A DNA stretch of 64,000 nt from Flavobacteriales bacterium (GCA_026129465.1 JAHCIA010000001.1:2117964-2181963); one strand, 5' to 3'. Shown: positions 17,440 through 26,750, numbered from the stretch's first letter. Notes: generated by a model from the letters alone, not told the origin. Made by a program: numbers and translations.

Positions 17440-20400
17440 ATGGAATTGACCCGCCTCACCATCCTCAAGCTGGAGGATATCCTCTCCCTTTACACCTCCG
17501 ACCCCCGCTGCGCCCAGGCCGCCCATGCCCTGGCCACCGAACGCGCGCGAGTGCAGCTCACCGGCCTCGTGGGCAGCGGGCGGGCCTTCACCGCCTCGGC
17601 CATCAGCCGGCAGGTGGGCGGCACCCATGTGTTCGTGCTCACGGACAAGGAAGAGGCCGCGTATTTCATGAACGATCTGGAGGCGCTTCGGAACGTGCAA
17701 GGGGAAGAAGGTGCGAGGGTGCGAGAGAAAAAGAGCGAGGACCTGTTCTTCTTTCCCGCACCATCCCGTTCGCCCTATGACCCAGAAGGCCACCACGATG
17801 GCGAACGGGTGAGCAGGACCGAGGTGCTGGAGGTCTTGATGAAGAAGCCGAAGCACCTGGTCCTTGTCACGTATCCGGAAGCGTTGGTGCCATTGGTCGT
17901 GGGCCGCGAAACGATGCAGCGGAACACCCTCGCCATCAAGCGCAACGAGGAACTGCCGATCGAAACGCTCGAGGAATGGCTGCAGGCGACCGGCTTCACG
18001 CACGCGGACTTCGTTTACGAGCCAGGCCAGTACAGCGTGCGTGGCGGCATCGTGGACGTGTTCAGCTACGGCAGCGACAGGCCTTACCGCATAGAGCTCT
18101 ATGGCGACACCGTGGAGAGCGTACGCCGCTTCGACCCGCAGGACCAGCTGAGCGTGGAGCGCCTCGCCGAAGCGGTGATCGTGCCCGATCTGCAGGATGA
18201 GGATGCCGCACGGCAACAACTCTTCTTCCAGCAGCTACCCGCCGATGCCATCATCTGGTACAGCGACCCCAAGGCCCTGAGCGATGCGGCCGCCAAGCAA
18301 CTGAAGCGCCTGCGCGAAGCCTACGAGCGCCTGCCGGACAAGGACGCGCACCCGAAGCCGGATGATCTGCTGGCGAAGGACGGGGAGTTGGTGGAGGCGG
18401 TGTTCGGGTTCAGGAATGTGCGGTGGGGAGGGCAGTTGCCGGTTGTTGGTTCTCAGTTGTCAGGTGGGGCCGCACTTATGCACCGTGACCCATCGCCAGA
18501 AGAGATCTCGGTCACGATACGGCCGGACAACCAACAACCGCCAACCGACAACCGCTTTCTCATCCATATCGAATTCTCCCAGAAACCCCAACCCGCCTTC
18601 GCCAAGGACTTCCAGCAGCTCTCCGCCGACCTCCACAACCGCGTCACCGCCGGCTTCACCAACCTCATCGCCTGCAGCAACGCCCGCCAGAGCGAACGCC
18701 TCTACACCATCTTCCAGGACATGGAGCACGAGGTCTGCTTCACGCCGCTGGTGCTGGACCTCCACGAAGGCTTCATCGACCCCACGCTGAAACTGGTGCT
18801 CTACACCGACCACCAGATCTTCGAGCGCTACCACCGCTTCCGGCTGAAGGAGGGCTTCCGCAAGAACACGCAGGCGCTCACGCTGAAGGAGCTCACCCAG
18901 CTCAAGCCCGGCGACCTGGTGGTGCACATCGACCACGGCATCGGGGTGTTCAGCGGGCTGGAGACGCTGGACGTGAACGGCAAACCCCAGGAGGCCATCC
19001 GCCTGATCTACCGCGACAACGATGTACTGTACGTGGGCATCCACAGCCTGCACCGCGTGAGCAAGTACAGCGGCGAGGAGGGTGGCAAGTCGCCCCAAGT
19101 GAGCAAACTGGGCACCGCCGCGTGGAAGAACCTGAAGGAGCGCACCAAGGCCAAGGTGAAGGCGCTGGCCTTCGACCTGATCAAGCTTTACGCCCGGCGC
19201 AAGGCCAAGCCCGGCCACGCCTTCCCGCCGGACAACTACCTGCAGCACGAACTCGAAGCGAGCTTCATCTACGAGGACACGCCCGACCAATTGAAGGCCA
19301 CGCAGGACGTGAAGGCCGACATGGAGAAGCCCACGCCCATGGACCGCCTGGTGTGCGGCGATGTGGGCTTCGGCAAGACCGAGGTGGCCATCCGCGCCGC
19401 CTTCAAGGCCGTGTGCGATGGCAAACAGGTGGCCGTGCTCGTGCCTACCACCATACTCGCGCTGCAGCACTACAAGACCTTCCGCGACCGCATGAAGGGC
19501 CTGCCCGTGACGGTGGACTACGTGAACCGCTTCCGCAGCGCCAAGGACCAGGCGCGCATCCTGAAGGAACTGAAGGAGGGGAAGATCGACATCCTGGTGG
19601 GCACGCACCGGCTGGTGAGCAAGGATGTCGTCTACAAGGACCTCGGCCTGATGATCATCGACGAGGAGCAGAAGTTCGGCGTGAACACCAAGGACAAGCT
19701 GAAGACCCTGCGCGAAACGGTGGACACGCTCACCATGAGCGCCACGCCCATCCCGCGCACACTGCAGTTCAGCCTCATGGGCGCGCGAGACCTCAGCATC
19801 ATCGCCACGCCGCCGCCCAACCGCCAGCCGGTGCAGACCATGGTGCAGCCTTTCAACGAGCACATCATCAAGGAGGCCATCGAGTACGAACTCTCACGCG
19901 GCGGGCAGGTCTACCTCGTGCATGACAAGGTGAAGAACATCGAACACATCGCGGACATGGTGCGCAAGCTGGTGCCGGGCGTGCGGATCAGTGTGGGCCA
20001 TGGGCAGCTCGAAGGGCACAAGCTGGAGGAGGTGATGATGGATTTCATCGAGGGCAACACCGATGTGCTGGTGGCCACCACCATCGTGGAGAACGGCCTG
20101 GACATCCCCAACGCCAACACCATCATCATCAACGAGGCGCAGAACTTCGGCCTCAGCGACCTGCACCAGTTGCGCGGCCGCGTGGGGCGCAGCAACCGCA
20201 AGGCCTTCTGCCACCTGCTCGCCCCCGGTCCGCACCTGCTGCCCGACGTCTCGCGCAAGCGCCTGCAGGCCATCGAGCAGTTCAGCGACCTGGGCAGCGG
20301 CATCCACATCGCCATGAAGGACCTCGACATCCGCGGCGCGGGCGACCTGCTGGGTGCCGAGCAGAGTGGCTTCATCAACTCCATCGGCTTCGAGACCTAC

Positions 20401-20961
20401 CACAAGATCCTGGAGGAAGCCGTGCGCGAACTGAAGCACGAGCACTTCGCCGAGCTCTTCGAGGACCGCCAACTGGCGCGCGGCGGCACACGCGACCAGA
20501 GCGACGATTGCATCATCGAGACCGATCTCACGATGCTGATCCCCAATAGCTACGTGAGCGAGACCGCCGAACGCCTCGCGCTCTACCGCAAGCTGGACGA
20601 CATCAAGGACGAAGCGGAGCTGCGGAAGTTCACGACGGAGGTCACCGACCGCTTTGGACCGATCCCCGACCAGGTGCACGAACTCATGGAAGGCATCCGC
20701 CTGCGCTGGCTGGGCCAACGCATGGGCCTGGAGAAGATGGTGCTGAAGAAGGGCACGCTGATCGGCACCTTCATCGCCGACCAGAAACACCCCTTCTTCG
20801 AGGGCGATGGCTTCAACGCGGTGCTGCGGGCGGTGCAAGCGCAACCACGGCGGTTCAAGGTGTATGAGAAAGCGGGGACCTTGCGGATCAGCGTGCAGGA
20901 TGTGAAGAACGTGCACGCGGCGAAGGAGGCATTGGAGGGGGTGGTGGGGTTGACGGCGTGA
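17440..20961 (+). CDS. mfd: Transcription-repair coupling factor Mfd, with an inserted repeat-encoded segment
   Basis: Mfd removes stalled RNA polymerase at lesions and recruits UvrA. The 1,173-aa product has an N-terminal UvrB-like region, an RNAP-interacting domain (KPGDLVVHIDHGIGVF near residue 490), the SF2 helicase with Walker A CGDVGFGKTE near 640, DEEQKFGV near 741, SATPIPRTLQF, and a C-terminal TRCF domain. Residues ~331-372 have no counterpart that I recognise in the family and are encoded by a palindromic heptad element. A shorter possible insertion lies near residues 87-99. I prefer the ATG at 17440 over 17395. The reading frame is intact throughout. Confidence 0.95.
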   Translation: MELTRLTILKLEDILSLYTSDPRCAQAAHALATERARVQLTGLVGSGRAFTASAISRQVGGTHVFVLTDKEEAAYFMNDLEALRNVQGEEGARVREKKSEDLFFFPAPSRSPYDPEGHHDGERVSRTEVLEVLMKKPKHLVLVTYPEALVPLVVGRETMQRNTLAIKRNEELPIETLEEWLQATGFTHADFVYEPGQYSVRGGIVDVFSYGSDRPYRIELYGDTVESVRRFDPQDQLSVERLAEAVIVPDLQDEDAARQQLFFQQLPADAIIWYSDPKALSDAAAKQLKRLREAYERLPDKDAHPKPDDLLAKDGELVEAVFGFRNVRWGGQLPVVGSQLSGGAALMHRDPSPEEISVTIRPDNQQPPTDNRFLIHIEFSQKPQPAFAKDFQQLSADLHNRVTAGFTNLIACSNARQSERLYTIFQDMEHEVCFTPLVLDLHEGFIDPTLKLVLYTDHQIFERYHRFRLKEGFRKNTQALTLKELTQLKPGDLVVHIDHGIGVFSGLETLDVNGKPQEAIRLIYRDNDVLYVGIHSLHRVSKYSGEEGGKSPQVSKLGTAAWKNLKERTKAKVKALAFDLIKLYARRKAKPGHAFPPDNYLQHELEASFIYEDTPDQLKATQDVKADMEKPTPMDRLVCGDVGFGKTEVAIRAAFKAVCDGKQVAVLVPTTILALQHYKTFRDRMKGLPVTVDYVNRFRSAKDQARILKELKEGKIDILVGTHRLVSKDVVYKDLGLMIIDEEQKFGVNTKDKLKTLRETVDTLTMSATPIPRTLQFSLMGARDLSIIATPPPNRQPVQTMVQPFNEHIIKEAIEYELSRGGQVYLVHDKVKNIEHIADMVRKLVPGVRISVGHGQLEGHKLEEVMMDFIEGNTDVLVATTIVENGLDIPNANTIIINEAQNFGLSDLHQLRGRVGRSNRKAFCHLLAPGPHLLPDVSRKRLQAIEQFSDLGSGIHIAMKDLDIRGAGDLLGAEQSGFINSIGFETYHKILEEAVRELKHEHFAELFEDRQLARGGTRDQSDDCIIETDLTMLIPNSYVSETAERLALYRKLDDIKDEAELRKFTTEVTDRFGPIPDQVHELMEGIRLRWLGQRMGLEKMVLKKGTLIGTFIADQKHPFFEGDGFNAVLRAVQAQPRRFKVYEKAGTLRISVQDVKNVHAAKEALEGVVGLTA
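18434..18553. repeat. Palindromic heptad element inserted in frame in mfd
   Basis: The left arm is four 7-nt units at 18434-18461: AGTTGCC, GGTTGTT, GGTTCTC, AGTTGTC. The right arm on the opposite strand (18553 to 18526) is GGTTGTC, GGTTGGC, GGTTGTT, GGTTGTC. Arms match at 21 of 28 positions and enclose 64 nt. The element adds about 40 codons without breaking the frame. Its composition and 7-nt period are unlike the surrounding codon-structured sequence. Confidence 0.75.
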
Positions 20962-21008
20962 TGCGGATGCCCGCTGTAACAAAGCACCTGCTGCTGCGTC
21001 CCATTCCC

Positions 21009-21830
21009 ATGAGACCCACCACGTGGTTCGGCAGCATGTTGTTGTCGACCATCTTGATGGCCCAGGACCAGAGGCCTCAGGTGCTCACCCTCGGCGTGTT
21101 CCATTTCAACTTTCCGAACCTCGACGCGCGGCAGGTCGCGGAGGATGACCGGATCGACGTGCTGGCACCGCAATATCAAGCGGAGATCACGGACATCGTT
21201 GATCGCCTCGCACGGTTCGCACCCACCGTGATCGTCATTGAACGAACACCGGCCGAACAGAGCAGGTTCGACTCGCTTTACCACGCCTACCTCGCCGGCC
21301 GGCACGCCTTGTCACGTTCCGAGGAAGAGCAGATCGGGTTCCGCCTGGCGAAGCGTTTCGGCCTGCAAACGCTCCACTGCACAGATGAATGGGGCCGATT
21401 CACCCCCAATGTGGGCTCGCTCATCAGTGGCGCCGATAGCGCAGGCTATCGCCGGTTCGAGGACTACTTCAATGCCGACCCGGACGGCGCATTGCGTTCC
21501 AAGTCCACGCGAACGCTCCAGGAAAAAGGCATCCTGGCCGCGCTACGCGAACTCAACGACCCCGCGAACATCGAACGCAGCCTCGGGGACTACCTCATCG
21601 GCCTCTTCAAATACGAGGAGCATCAAGGCGACTTCACGGGCGTGGATTTCGAGACCGGCCGCTGGTTCAACAGGAACCTGAGGATCTTCCGAAACATCCT
21701 GCGCATTCCCGTCTCCCCCCAGGACAGGATCCTGGTGATCTATGGTGCCGGGCATATGAACCTGTTGAACACCTTCTTCCGCAGCTCGCCGGAATTCAAG
21801 CTGGTGAGTACGATCGAACAACTGCGGTAA
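21009..21830 (+). CDS. DUF5694 family protein, exported
   Basis: 273 aa from the ATG at 21009, with a signal peptide (MRPTTWFGSMLLSTILMAQ). The mature start PQVLTLGVFHFNFPNLD and the late IYGAGHMNLL match DUF5694, a Bacteroidota/Proteobacteria family of unknown function. The His-containing GxFHF and GAGHM motifs recall TraB/GumN-like putative hydrolases, so a metal-dependent activity is possible but unproven. Upstream in-frame GTG at 20958 would overlap mfd and add non-signal sequence, so I reject it. It follows mfd by 47 nt. Confidence 0.75.
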   Translation: MRPTTWFGSMLLSTILMAQDQRPQVLTLGVFHFNFPNLDARQVAEDDRIDVLAPQYQAEITDIVDRLARFAPTVIVIERTPAEQSRFDSLYHAYLAGRHALSRSEEEQIGFRLAKRFGLQTLHCTDEWGRFTPNVGSLISGADSAGYRRFEDYFNADPDGALRSKSTRTLQEKGILAALRELNDPANIERSLGDYLIGLFKYEEHQGDFTGVDFETGRWFNRNLRIFRNILRIPVSPQDRILVIYGAGHMNLLNTFFRSSPEFKLVSTIEQLR

Positions 21831-21998
21831 AGCCCAAAGCGCATCTTCAAAATGCCCCTCGGGCTCCGCTCGGGTCCCTCGTGGCCATGCGTCGTTGTCG
21901 GAGATCTCACAGGGGTGACCAACCATTCTCGGCTCCGACGCATTTGCTGTACGCGGAACACCTCTCGCTCGCTGCCCAAAGCGATCCTGAGATGTGCG

Positions 21999-23388
21999 CT
22001 AGTGCGCCGTGCTATCGCCTCCAGCGCCTTCCAATTCCGCGATCGTCCGCCGCGCCGCTTCCAAGCGTATACGGTTGTTCTTCGATACGAGCATGTTGGT
22101 GATGAACTTCTCCATGCGGTGGTGCAGCGGGATGAGCAGGCCAGCGATGACCACCATGGCCAAGAGGATCAGCAGCGGTGACTGGTCGAACACCTCGCCG
22201 AGCACTGGACTAAGCAGCAGGTTGATGAACTCGAAGAGCAGGAGCAGCGCCATCAGCGAGAGGTTCTTGATGGTCTTGGCACCCACCACCGATGTGCGGC
22301 TGATGGCCAGCAGGAAGACCAACAGCGTGATGACGATGAGCGCGATGATGCCGAACTGGATGTTGCGGGAGCGCTCCTCCTTGGCCTCCTCCCTGGCCTT
22401 CGCCTCCTCGCGATCCTTCAGTTCCTGCGTGAACAATTGGTTCTGCAGCTGGCTCCTGTTCTGCAAAGCCGTGAGCGAGTCACGCCACGCATGGGCGAGC
22501 TTCGAGTACACCAACGCGCTATCGGTCATGCCATTCGCCTCGAACGCATCGGACAAGGCTTTGGTGGACCGGATCATGAGGGATGGCGCCGCACTTCGTC
22601 GGTGGCCGCGAATCCCTTGCGCGCCCAAGCAAGCGCCTCCGAAGCACGCCCCTGGCCGATGAGCAGCTTCGCATACCCGGCCGAAGCACCGATCAGCGCA
22701 TCCAGCGTTCCGGCTGAATCCGCTACTGCCAAGCACCGCTTGAAGTAGGGCTCTGCCACGTCGTTCTCGCCACGCGCAGCATGCACAGCAGCCATGATGA
22801 GCTTGTAGGCGGCGTAGCCGTAAGGATCCTTGCCCGGCACCTTCATGACATCGAGCGACCGTAGAACCCTTGACCCAAGCCATAGGCCTGTGCCTTCCGC
22901 ATGTAGCGCAAGGTGCCATCGATATCCCCGACCTGCTGGTACACGATCGCGGTCTCCTTGCAGGTCAGGCTCATGCGCATGCTGTCCCCGATCTGCTGGT
23001 AGCCCTCGAAGGCGATGTTGAAGTGCTTCAGCGCCCCATTCACATCGCTGAGCTTGGTGAAGGCCACGCCGATACCGAAGTTGGCCATGGCGAGCAGCGT
23101 GTCGTTCTTGATCGCTTCCGCCAACTCAAGTCCCCGTATCGCCGCCTTCATGCAGTCGTCCGTGCGACCGACAAAAGCGTACTGGCCGGTGAGCCTGTTG
23201 ATGGCGATCATCTTGGCCCGAGGGTCGGTCGCCGCCCGCTCGCGTGCTTCCAGTGAATCGATCGGAAGGCCGCGCAGCCTGGCGACCAGCGTATCAAGCG
23301 GCTGGGCGTGAAGCGAGACCACCGTGCCGAGCAGAAGCAGGCCCGCCGTGAATACACGGATGTCACACAACGGCCGGAACCGGAACAT
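21999..23388 (-). pseudogene. TPR/coiled-coil/membrane protein gene broken by two frameshifts
   Basis: Three overlapping reading frames together make one plausible protein. Part 1 (23388 to 22843) has a signal peptide and TPRs (AMANFGIGVAFTKL, DVNGALKHFNIAFEGY). Part 2 (22846 to 22574) continues the TPRs (NDVAEPYFKRCLAV, ALAWARKGFAATDE). Part 3 (from about 22590 to the TAG at 21999) has a last TPR (TDSALVYSKLAHAWRDS), a charged coiled coil (KDREEAKAREEAKEERS), three membrane helices and a C-terminal helix. The frame changes near 22846 and near 22580. This architecture is typical of Bacteroidota TPR sensor-like proteins. Either a decaying gene or assembly error. Confidence 0.7.
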
Positions 23389-23489
23389 GGGTGAGATGAA
23401 AGCATAAAGATGCGGGTTCGCGGATGAACGCGCTGATGCCTCCACCAACGGTAATGAGAGCCATGTGCAGTACCCGGACCTTTACGACC

Positions 23490-24449
23490 ATGAAAGCCGC
23501 CATCGCCACCGCCTACGGAAGCCCCGACGTCATCCACATCGCGGATGTCCTCACGCCTTCGCCGAAGATGAACGAAGTGCTCATCCGCATCCACGCCTCG
23601 GCGGTGAACGCGGCCGACTGGCGGCTGCGCAGTGCCAACCCGTGGTTCGTGCGGCTGGTCTTCGGGCCGTTCAAGCCGCGCCGGCCAATTCTGGGCGTGG
23701 TCTTCGCCGGTGAAGTGGTGGAGACCGGGACGGACGCGAACAGGTACAAGAAGGGCGACCGCCTCTTCGGCTGGACGAGCATCATGGGGCTGGGCGGCCA
23801 CGCCGAGTACATCGCGCTATCGGAGAACGGTGCCTTCGCTCCGATGCCTTCCGGGATGAGCTACACCGATGCAGCGGCGATCCCCTTCGGCTTCGGCACC
23901 GCAAGGCACTTCCTCAGCAAAGCGAAGGTGGGCAAGGACCAGCGCGTGCTCATCTACGGCGCATCGGGCGCGGTGGGCAGTGCGGCCGTGCAGCTGGCGC
24001 GCAGCCTGGGCGCGGAAGTGACCGGCGTATGCAGCACCCGCAACGTGGAGCTGGTACGCTCGCTGGGTGCCCGTGAAGTGATCGACTACACGAAGGATGA
24101 TCTCCTCGCCCATCGCGATCGCTTCGACGTGGTCTTCGAGACCGTGGGCAAGTTGCCGTTCAAGGAAAGCATCGCTTTAGTGAAACCGAAGGGGACGATC
24201 ATCACAGGCTCGGAGATGCCCGCACAGATGCTGGCGCGTGTTTTCGCCAGCAAGGGCGGTAAGAAGGTGACCGTGATCGGTGGCACAGCGGGGGAAAGCG
24301 CGGATGACATGCGCCACCTGGCCGAACTCTGGCGGCGCGGGGAGATCCGCGCGGTGATCGACAGCACCTACCCGCTGGCGCGGATCCAGGAGGCGCACAG
24401 TGTAGCGGAGAGCGGAAGGAAAGTAGGGAACGTGGTGATCACCTGCTGA
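23490..24449 (+). CDS. NAD(P)-dependent medium-chain dehydrogenase, quinone-oxidoreductase type
   Basis: 319-aa zinc-independent member of the MDR superfamily. It starts MKAAIATAYGSPDVIHIADV at the ATG at 23490. The GroES-like domain includes ILGVVFAGEVVETG, and the Rossmann fold shows LIYGASGAVGSAAVQLARSLGA near residue 155-175. The catalytic-zinc Cys/His set of alcohol dehydrogenases is absent, pointing to a quinone/enone reductase. Substrate unknown. The gene stands alone, divergent from the frameshifted TPR gene and converging on nifU. Confidence 0.88.
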   Translation: MKAAIATAYGSPDVIHIADVLTPSPKMNEVLIRIHASAVNAADWRLRSANPWFVRLVFGPFKPRRPILGVVFAGEVVETGTDANRYKKGDRLFGWTSIMGLGGHAEYIALSENGAFAPMPSGMSYTDAAAIPFGFGTARHFLSKAKVGKDQRVLIYGASGAVGSAAVQLARSLGAEVTGVCSTRNVELVRSLGAREVIDYTKDDLLAHRDRFDVVFETVGKLPFKESIALVKPKGTIITGSEMPAQMLARVFASKGGKKVTVIGGTAGESADDMRHLAELWRRGEIRAVIDSTYPLARIQEAHSVAESGRKVGNVVITC

Positions 24450-24479
24450 TCAAGCGCGCTCAGCAGGGAACACGGCCGC

Positions 24480-24740
24480 TCACACCTCCTTCAGATCCAC
24501 CGCCTCCACCGCCTTGATGTGCGGTGCCACACGCTTGATGGCCTCCTCCACCCCGGCCTTCATGGTCATGGGGCTCATGGCGCAGTTGGTGCATGCCCCA
24601 TGCAGCCGCACGCGGGCGATGCCGTCGGCGGTCACCTCCTCCAGCGTGATATCACCACCGTCAGCTTCCAGGAAGGGACGCAGATCGGCCAGCGCGGATT
24701 CGATGCGCTCGGTAGTGTGCAGGAGTTCGCGGCGGTCCAT
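24480..24740 (-). CDS. NifU-like C-terminal domain Fe-S scaffold protein
   Basis: 86-aa protein consisting only of the NifU C-terminal (Nfu) domain, a carrier for Fe-S clusters. It has LRPFLEADGGDITLEEV and the cluster-binding CTNC in RLHGACTNCAMSPMTMK. The ATG at 24740 gives MDRRELLHTTERIESAL. It lies 2 nt downstream of the mrp stop, so the two are cotranscribed and very likely act together in Fe-S assembly or transfer. Confidence 0.92.
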   Translation of the reverse strand: MDRRELLHTTERIESALADLRPFLEADGGDITLEEVTADGIARVRLHGACTNCAMSPMTMKAGVEEAIKRVAPHIKAVEAVDLKEV

Positions 24741-24742
24741 GG

Positions 24743-25825
24743 TCAGGCGGTCACACGTCGACCTTCGGCCTCCAGCGTGGCAAGGCACTGTTGGAAGGCC
24801 GCACAAAGGTCGGCAAAAGCACGGGCGGCGGGCGTCTCGCCTTGCAGCACGGCAGGTCGGCCCACATCACCGGCTTCGCGAATGCTCTGTACCAGTGGCA
24901 CCTCGGCCAGAAAAGGCACTTCCAGTTCCTCCGCGAGCGCGCGGGCGCCACCCTTGCCAAAGATGTGATAGCGGTTCTCCGGCAGTTCGGCCGGGGTGAA
25001 CCAGGCCATGTTCTCCACGATGCCCAGCACCGGCACGTTCACACTGGGCAGGCGGAAGAGACCCACGCCCTTGCGCGCATCGATCAAGGCCACGGGCTGA
25101 GGGGTACTGACGATGATGGCCCCGCTGAGCGGCACGGCCTGCACCAGCGAGAGGTGGATGTCGCCCGTGCCCGGCGGCAGGTCCACCAGCATCACATCCA
25201 GATCGCCCCAGTCGGCATCCTTGATCAGTTGCTCCAAGGCCTTGGTGGCCATGGGCCCGCGCCATGCGATGGCCTGGTCGGTCTGTGCGAAGAAGCCGAT
25301 GCTGAGCAACTTCACACCGTAGCTCTCCACCGGTACGATCCATTGCCGGCCGTCCTTCTCACGGGTGTCGGGTTTCTCGTGTGGCACATCGAACATCATG
25401 GGCATGCTGGGGCCATATATGTCGGCATCCACCAGGCCCACCTTCAAGCCACGCGCCGCCAGCCCTGCCGCCAGGTTGGCGGTGATGGTGCTCTTGCCCA
25501 CCCCGCCCTTGCCGCTGGCGATCGCCACGATATGCTTCACGCCTGGCAGCACTTTCCGGAGGTTGCCGCGCTCACCGCTCAACGGCGTCACTGTGGCCAT
25601 CACCGTCACATCCTGCCCCAGCACCTGCTTCAGGTTGAAGGTGACGGCTTCCTCCATGCGTTTGCGGCTGTGCATGGCGGGATTGCTCACCTCCACATGC
25701 ACGCTCACGGAGTTGCCGGCGATGCGGATGTCGCGCACCAGGTCGAGCGCCACGATGTCCTTCTTCAGGTCGGGTTCGATGATGCGGGAAAGGGCGGAAA
25801 GGACGGCCTCCTTGGTGAAGCTCAT
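24743..25825 (-). CDS. mrp: Mrp/NBP35-family ATP-binding Fe-S carrier
   Basis: 360-aa cytoplasmic P-loop ATPase (ApbC/Mrp) for Fe-S cluster delivery. An N-terminal MIP18/DUF59 domain (about residues 1-85) precedes IASGKGGVGKSTITANLA near 105, LVDADIYGPSMPMM, and VDLPPGTGDIHLS. The CxxC cluster ligands found in E. coli Mrp near ENM are replaced here by ENMAWFTPAELPENRY, which I believe is usual in Bacteroidota. It precedes a NifU-domain gene by 2 nt. Confidence 0.93.
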   Translation of the reverse strand: MSFTKEAVLSALSRIIEPDLKKDIVALDLVRDIRIAGNSVSVHVEVSNPAMHSRKRMEEAVTFNLKQVLGQDVTVMATVTPLSGERGNLRKVLPGVKHIVAIASGKGGVGKSTITANLAAGLAARGLKVGLVDADIYGPSMPMMFDVPHEKPDTREKDGRQWIVPVESYGVKLLSIGFFAQTDQAIAWRGPMATKALEQLIKDADWGDLDVMLVDLPPGTGDIHLSLVQAVPLSGAIIVSTPQPVALIDARKGVGLFRLPSVNVPVLGIVENMAWFTPAELPENRYHIFGKGGARALAEELEVPFLAEVPLVQSIREAGDVGRPAVLQGETPAARAFADLCAAFQQCLATLEAEGRRVTA

Positions 25826-25862
25826 GGCGGGTGCGAAGCTAACGCCTTGGCGAACCGCGTGT

Positions 25863-26315
25863 TCAGGGCCGCTCGCTGGCTGGCGGTGTATCCACGCGTG
25901 TCCTGGAGCGGGCGGGATCCATCAACCACAACTGGGCTATGGACGGGTCCTCGAAGAAGCCGATGTCGTAAGGCGCTCCTGGGGGCGTGGCGTTCACCAT
26001 GCGATCCACGGCCAGCAGGTTCAATCCATCCTCGCTGTTCACGATCGCGATGCGTTCCAAGCCGGCCGCCATCACCTGCGGGGTGAACTCCTTCATGGAC
26101 CACACCTGATCGTCGTAAAGAATGGGACCCGCCTTTCGCCCATCGCTCATCCAGAGTTTCGCGCCGGTGGCGCGCACCACCTCCAAAAGGCGCAGCAGCA
26201 AAGACCTATAGGCTTCGCCCGCCACGGGCCTCTTCCAGACCAGCTTCACCAACCGCTGCTCCGGGTGGACCTCGATGCTGCCATCAGCGTCGTCGTGCAG
26301 GATATCGACCTTCAT
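25863..26315 (-). CDS. Small STAS/SpoIIAA-like hypothetical protein
   Basis: 150-aa soluble protein with no signal peptide. The pattern of an N-terminal strand pair (RLVKLVWKRPVAGEAYRSLL), a central KLWMSDGRK(A)GPIL and a later RIAIVNSEDGLNLLAV resembles the STAS/SEC14-like proteins often seen in Bacteroidota, where the DNR/DGR turn is conserved. No enzymatic motif is visible. It lies in a minus-strand run between the alkyltransferase-like gene (38-nt gap) and mrp (37-nt gap). Confidence 0.6.
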   Translation of the reverse strand: MKVDILHDDADGSIEVHPEQRLVKLVWKRPVAGEAYRSLLLRLLEVVRATGAKLWMSDGRKAGPILYDDQVWSMKEFTPQVMAAGLERIAIVNSEDGLNLLAVDRMVNATPPGAPYDIGFFEDPSIAQLWLMDPARSRTRVDTPPASERP

Positions 26316-26353
26316 GGGCCTCTATAGGATACCGAAAGGTACTCCGGGGGCGA

Positions 26354-26719
26354 TCACAATCCGAGTTCCACCGCCGGATCCCAATAGCGCCTGGCGAAGT
26401 CCACCACCTGGTCGTCCGCCACTTTCACGCCCTCCTTCTCCAGCAGTTCCTGCATGCGCGTGGGTGTGCCGAAATGGTGCTTGCCACTGAGCATGCCGAT
26501 CCGGTTCACCACGCGATGGGCAGGCACGACAGGGCGCACGCGGTGGCTGTTGTTCATGCAATAGCCCACCATGCGGCTGCTGCGCGCGGCGCCGAGGTAC
26601 TTCGCGATGGCGCCATAACTCGTCACGCGCCCCTTGGGGATCCGGCGCACCACGGCCATCACATCGGCGAAGAAGTCGCGCTCCTGCACCGCCCCGTCGA
26701 TCACCTGGCGCTTGGACAT
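26354..26719 (-). CDS. Alkyltransferase-like protein (MGMT family, no acceptor Cys)
   Basis: 121-aa protein starting MSKRQVIDGAVQERDFFADV at the ATG at 26719. It has the DNA-binding part of O6-alkylguanine-DNA alkyltransferases: IPKGRVTSYGAIAKYLG, the arginine-finger segment RSSRMVGYCMNN, and VPAHRVVNR in place of PCHRV. The methyl-accepting Cys is therefore Ala. By analogy with ATL proteins it should bind alkylated DNA and flag it for nucleotide excision repair rather than repair it directly. It is 31 nt downstream of trmB. Confidence 0.88.
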   Translation of the reverse strand: MSKRQVIDGAVQERDFFADVMAVVRRIPKGRVTSYGAIAKYLGAARSSRMVGYCMNNSHRVRPVVPAHRVVNRIGMLSGKHHFGTPTRMQELLEKEGVKVADDQVVDFARRYWDPAVELGL

Positions 26720-26750
26720 GGAGCGAATGTATGCGGGTGCGCGGACGCGC

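Noticed and set aside
17710-17780. A second full inverted-repeat element in mfd, pairing GGTGCG near 17720 with CGCACC near 17758
   Set aside because: The right arm encodes the conserved FFFPAPS of Mfd, so the pairing is probably coincidental; only the left repeat is kept as a weak finding.
21831-21998. Small RNA or tRNA gene in the 168-nt gap between DUF5694 and the frameshifted TPR gene
   Set aside because: No cloverleaf, T-loop consensus or terminator found; the gap has no recognisable gene.
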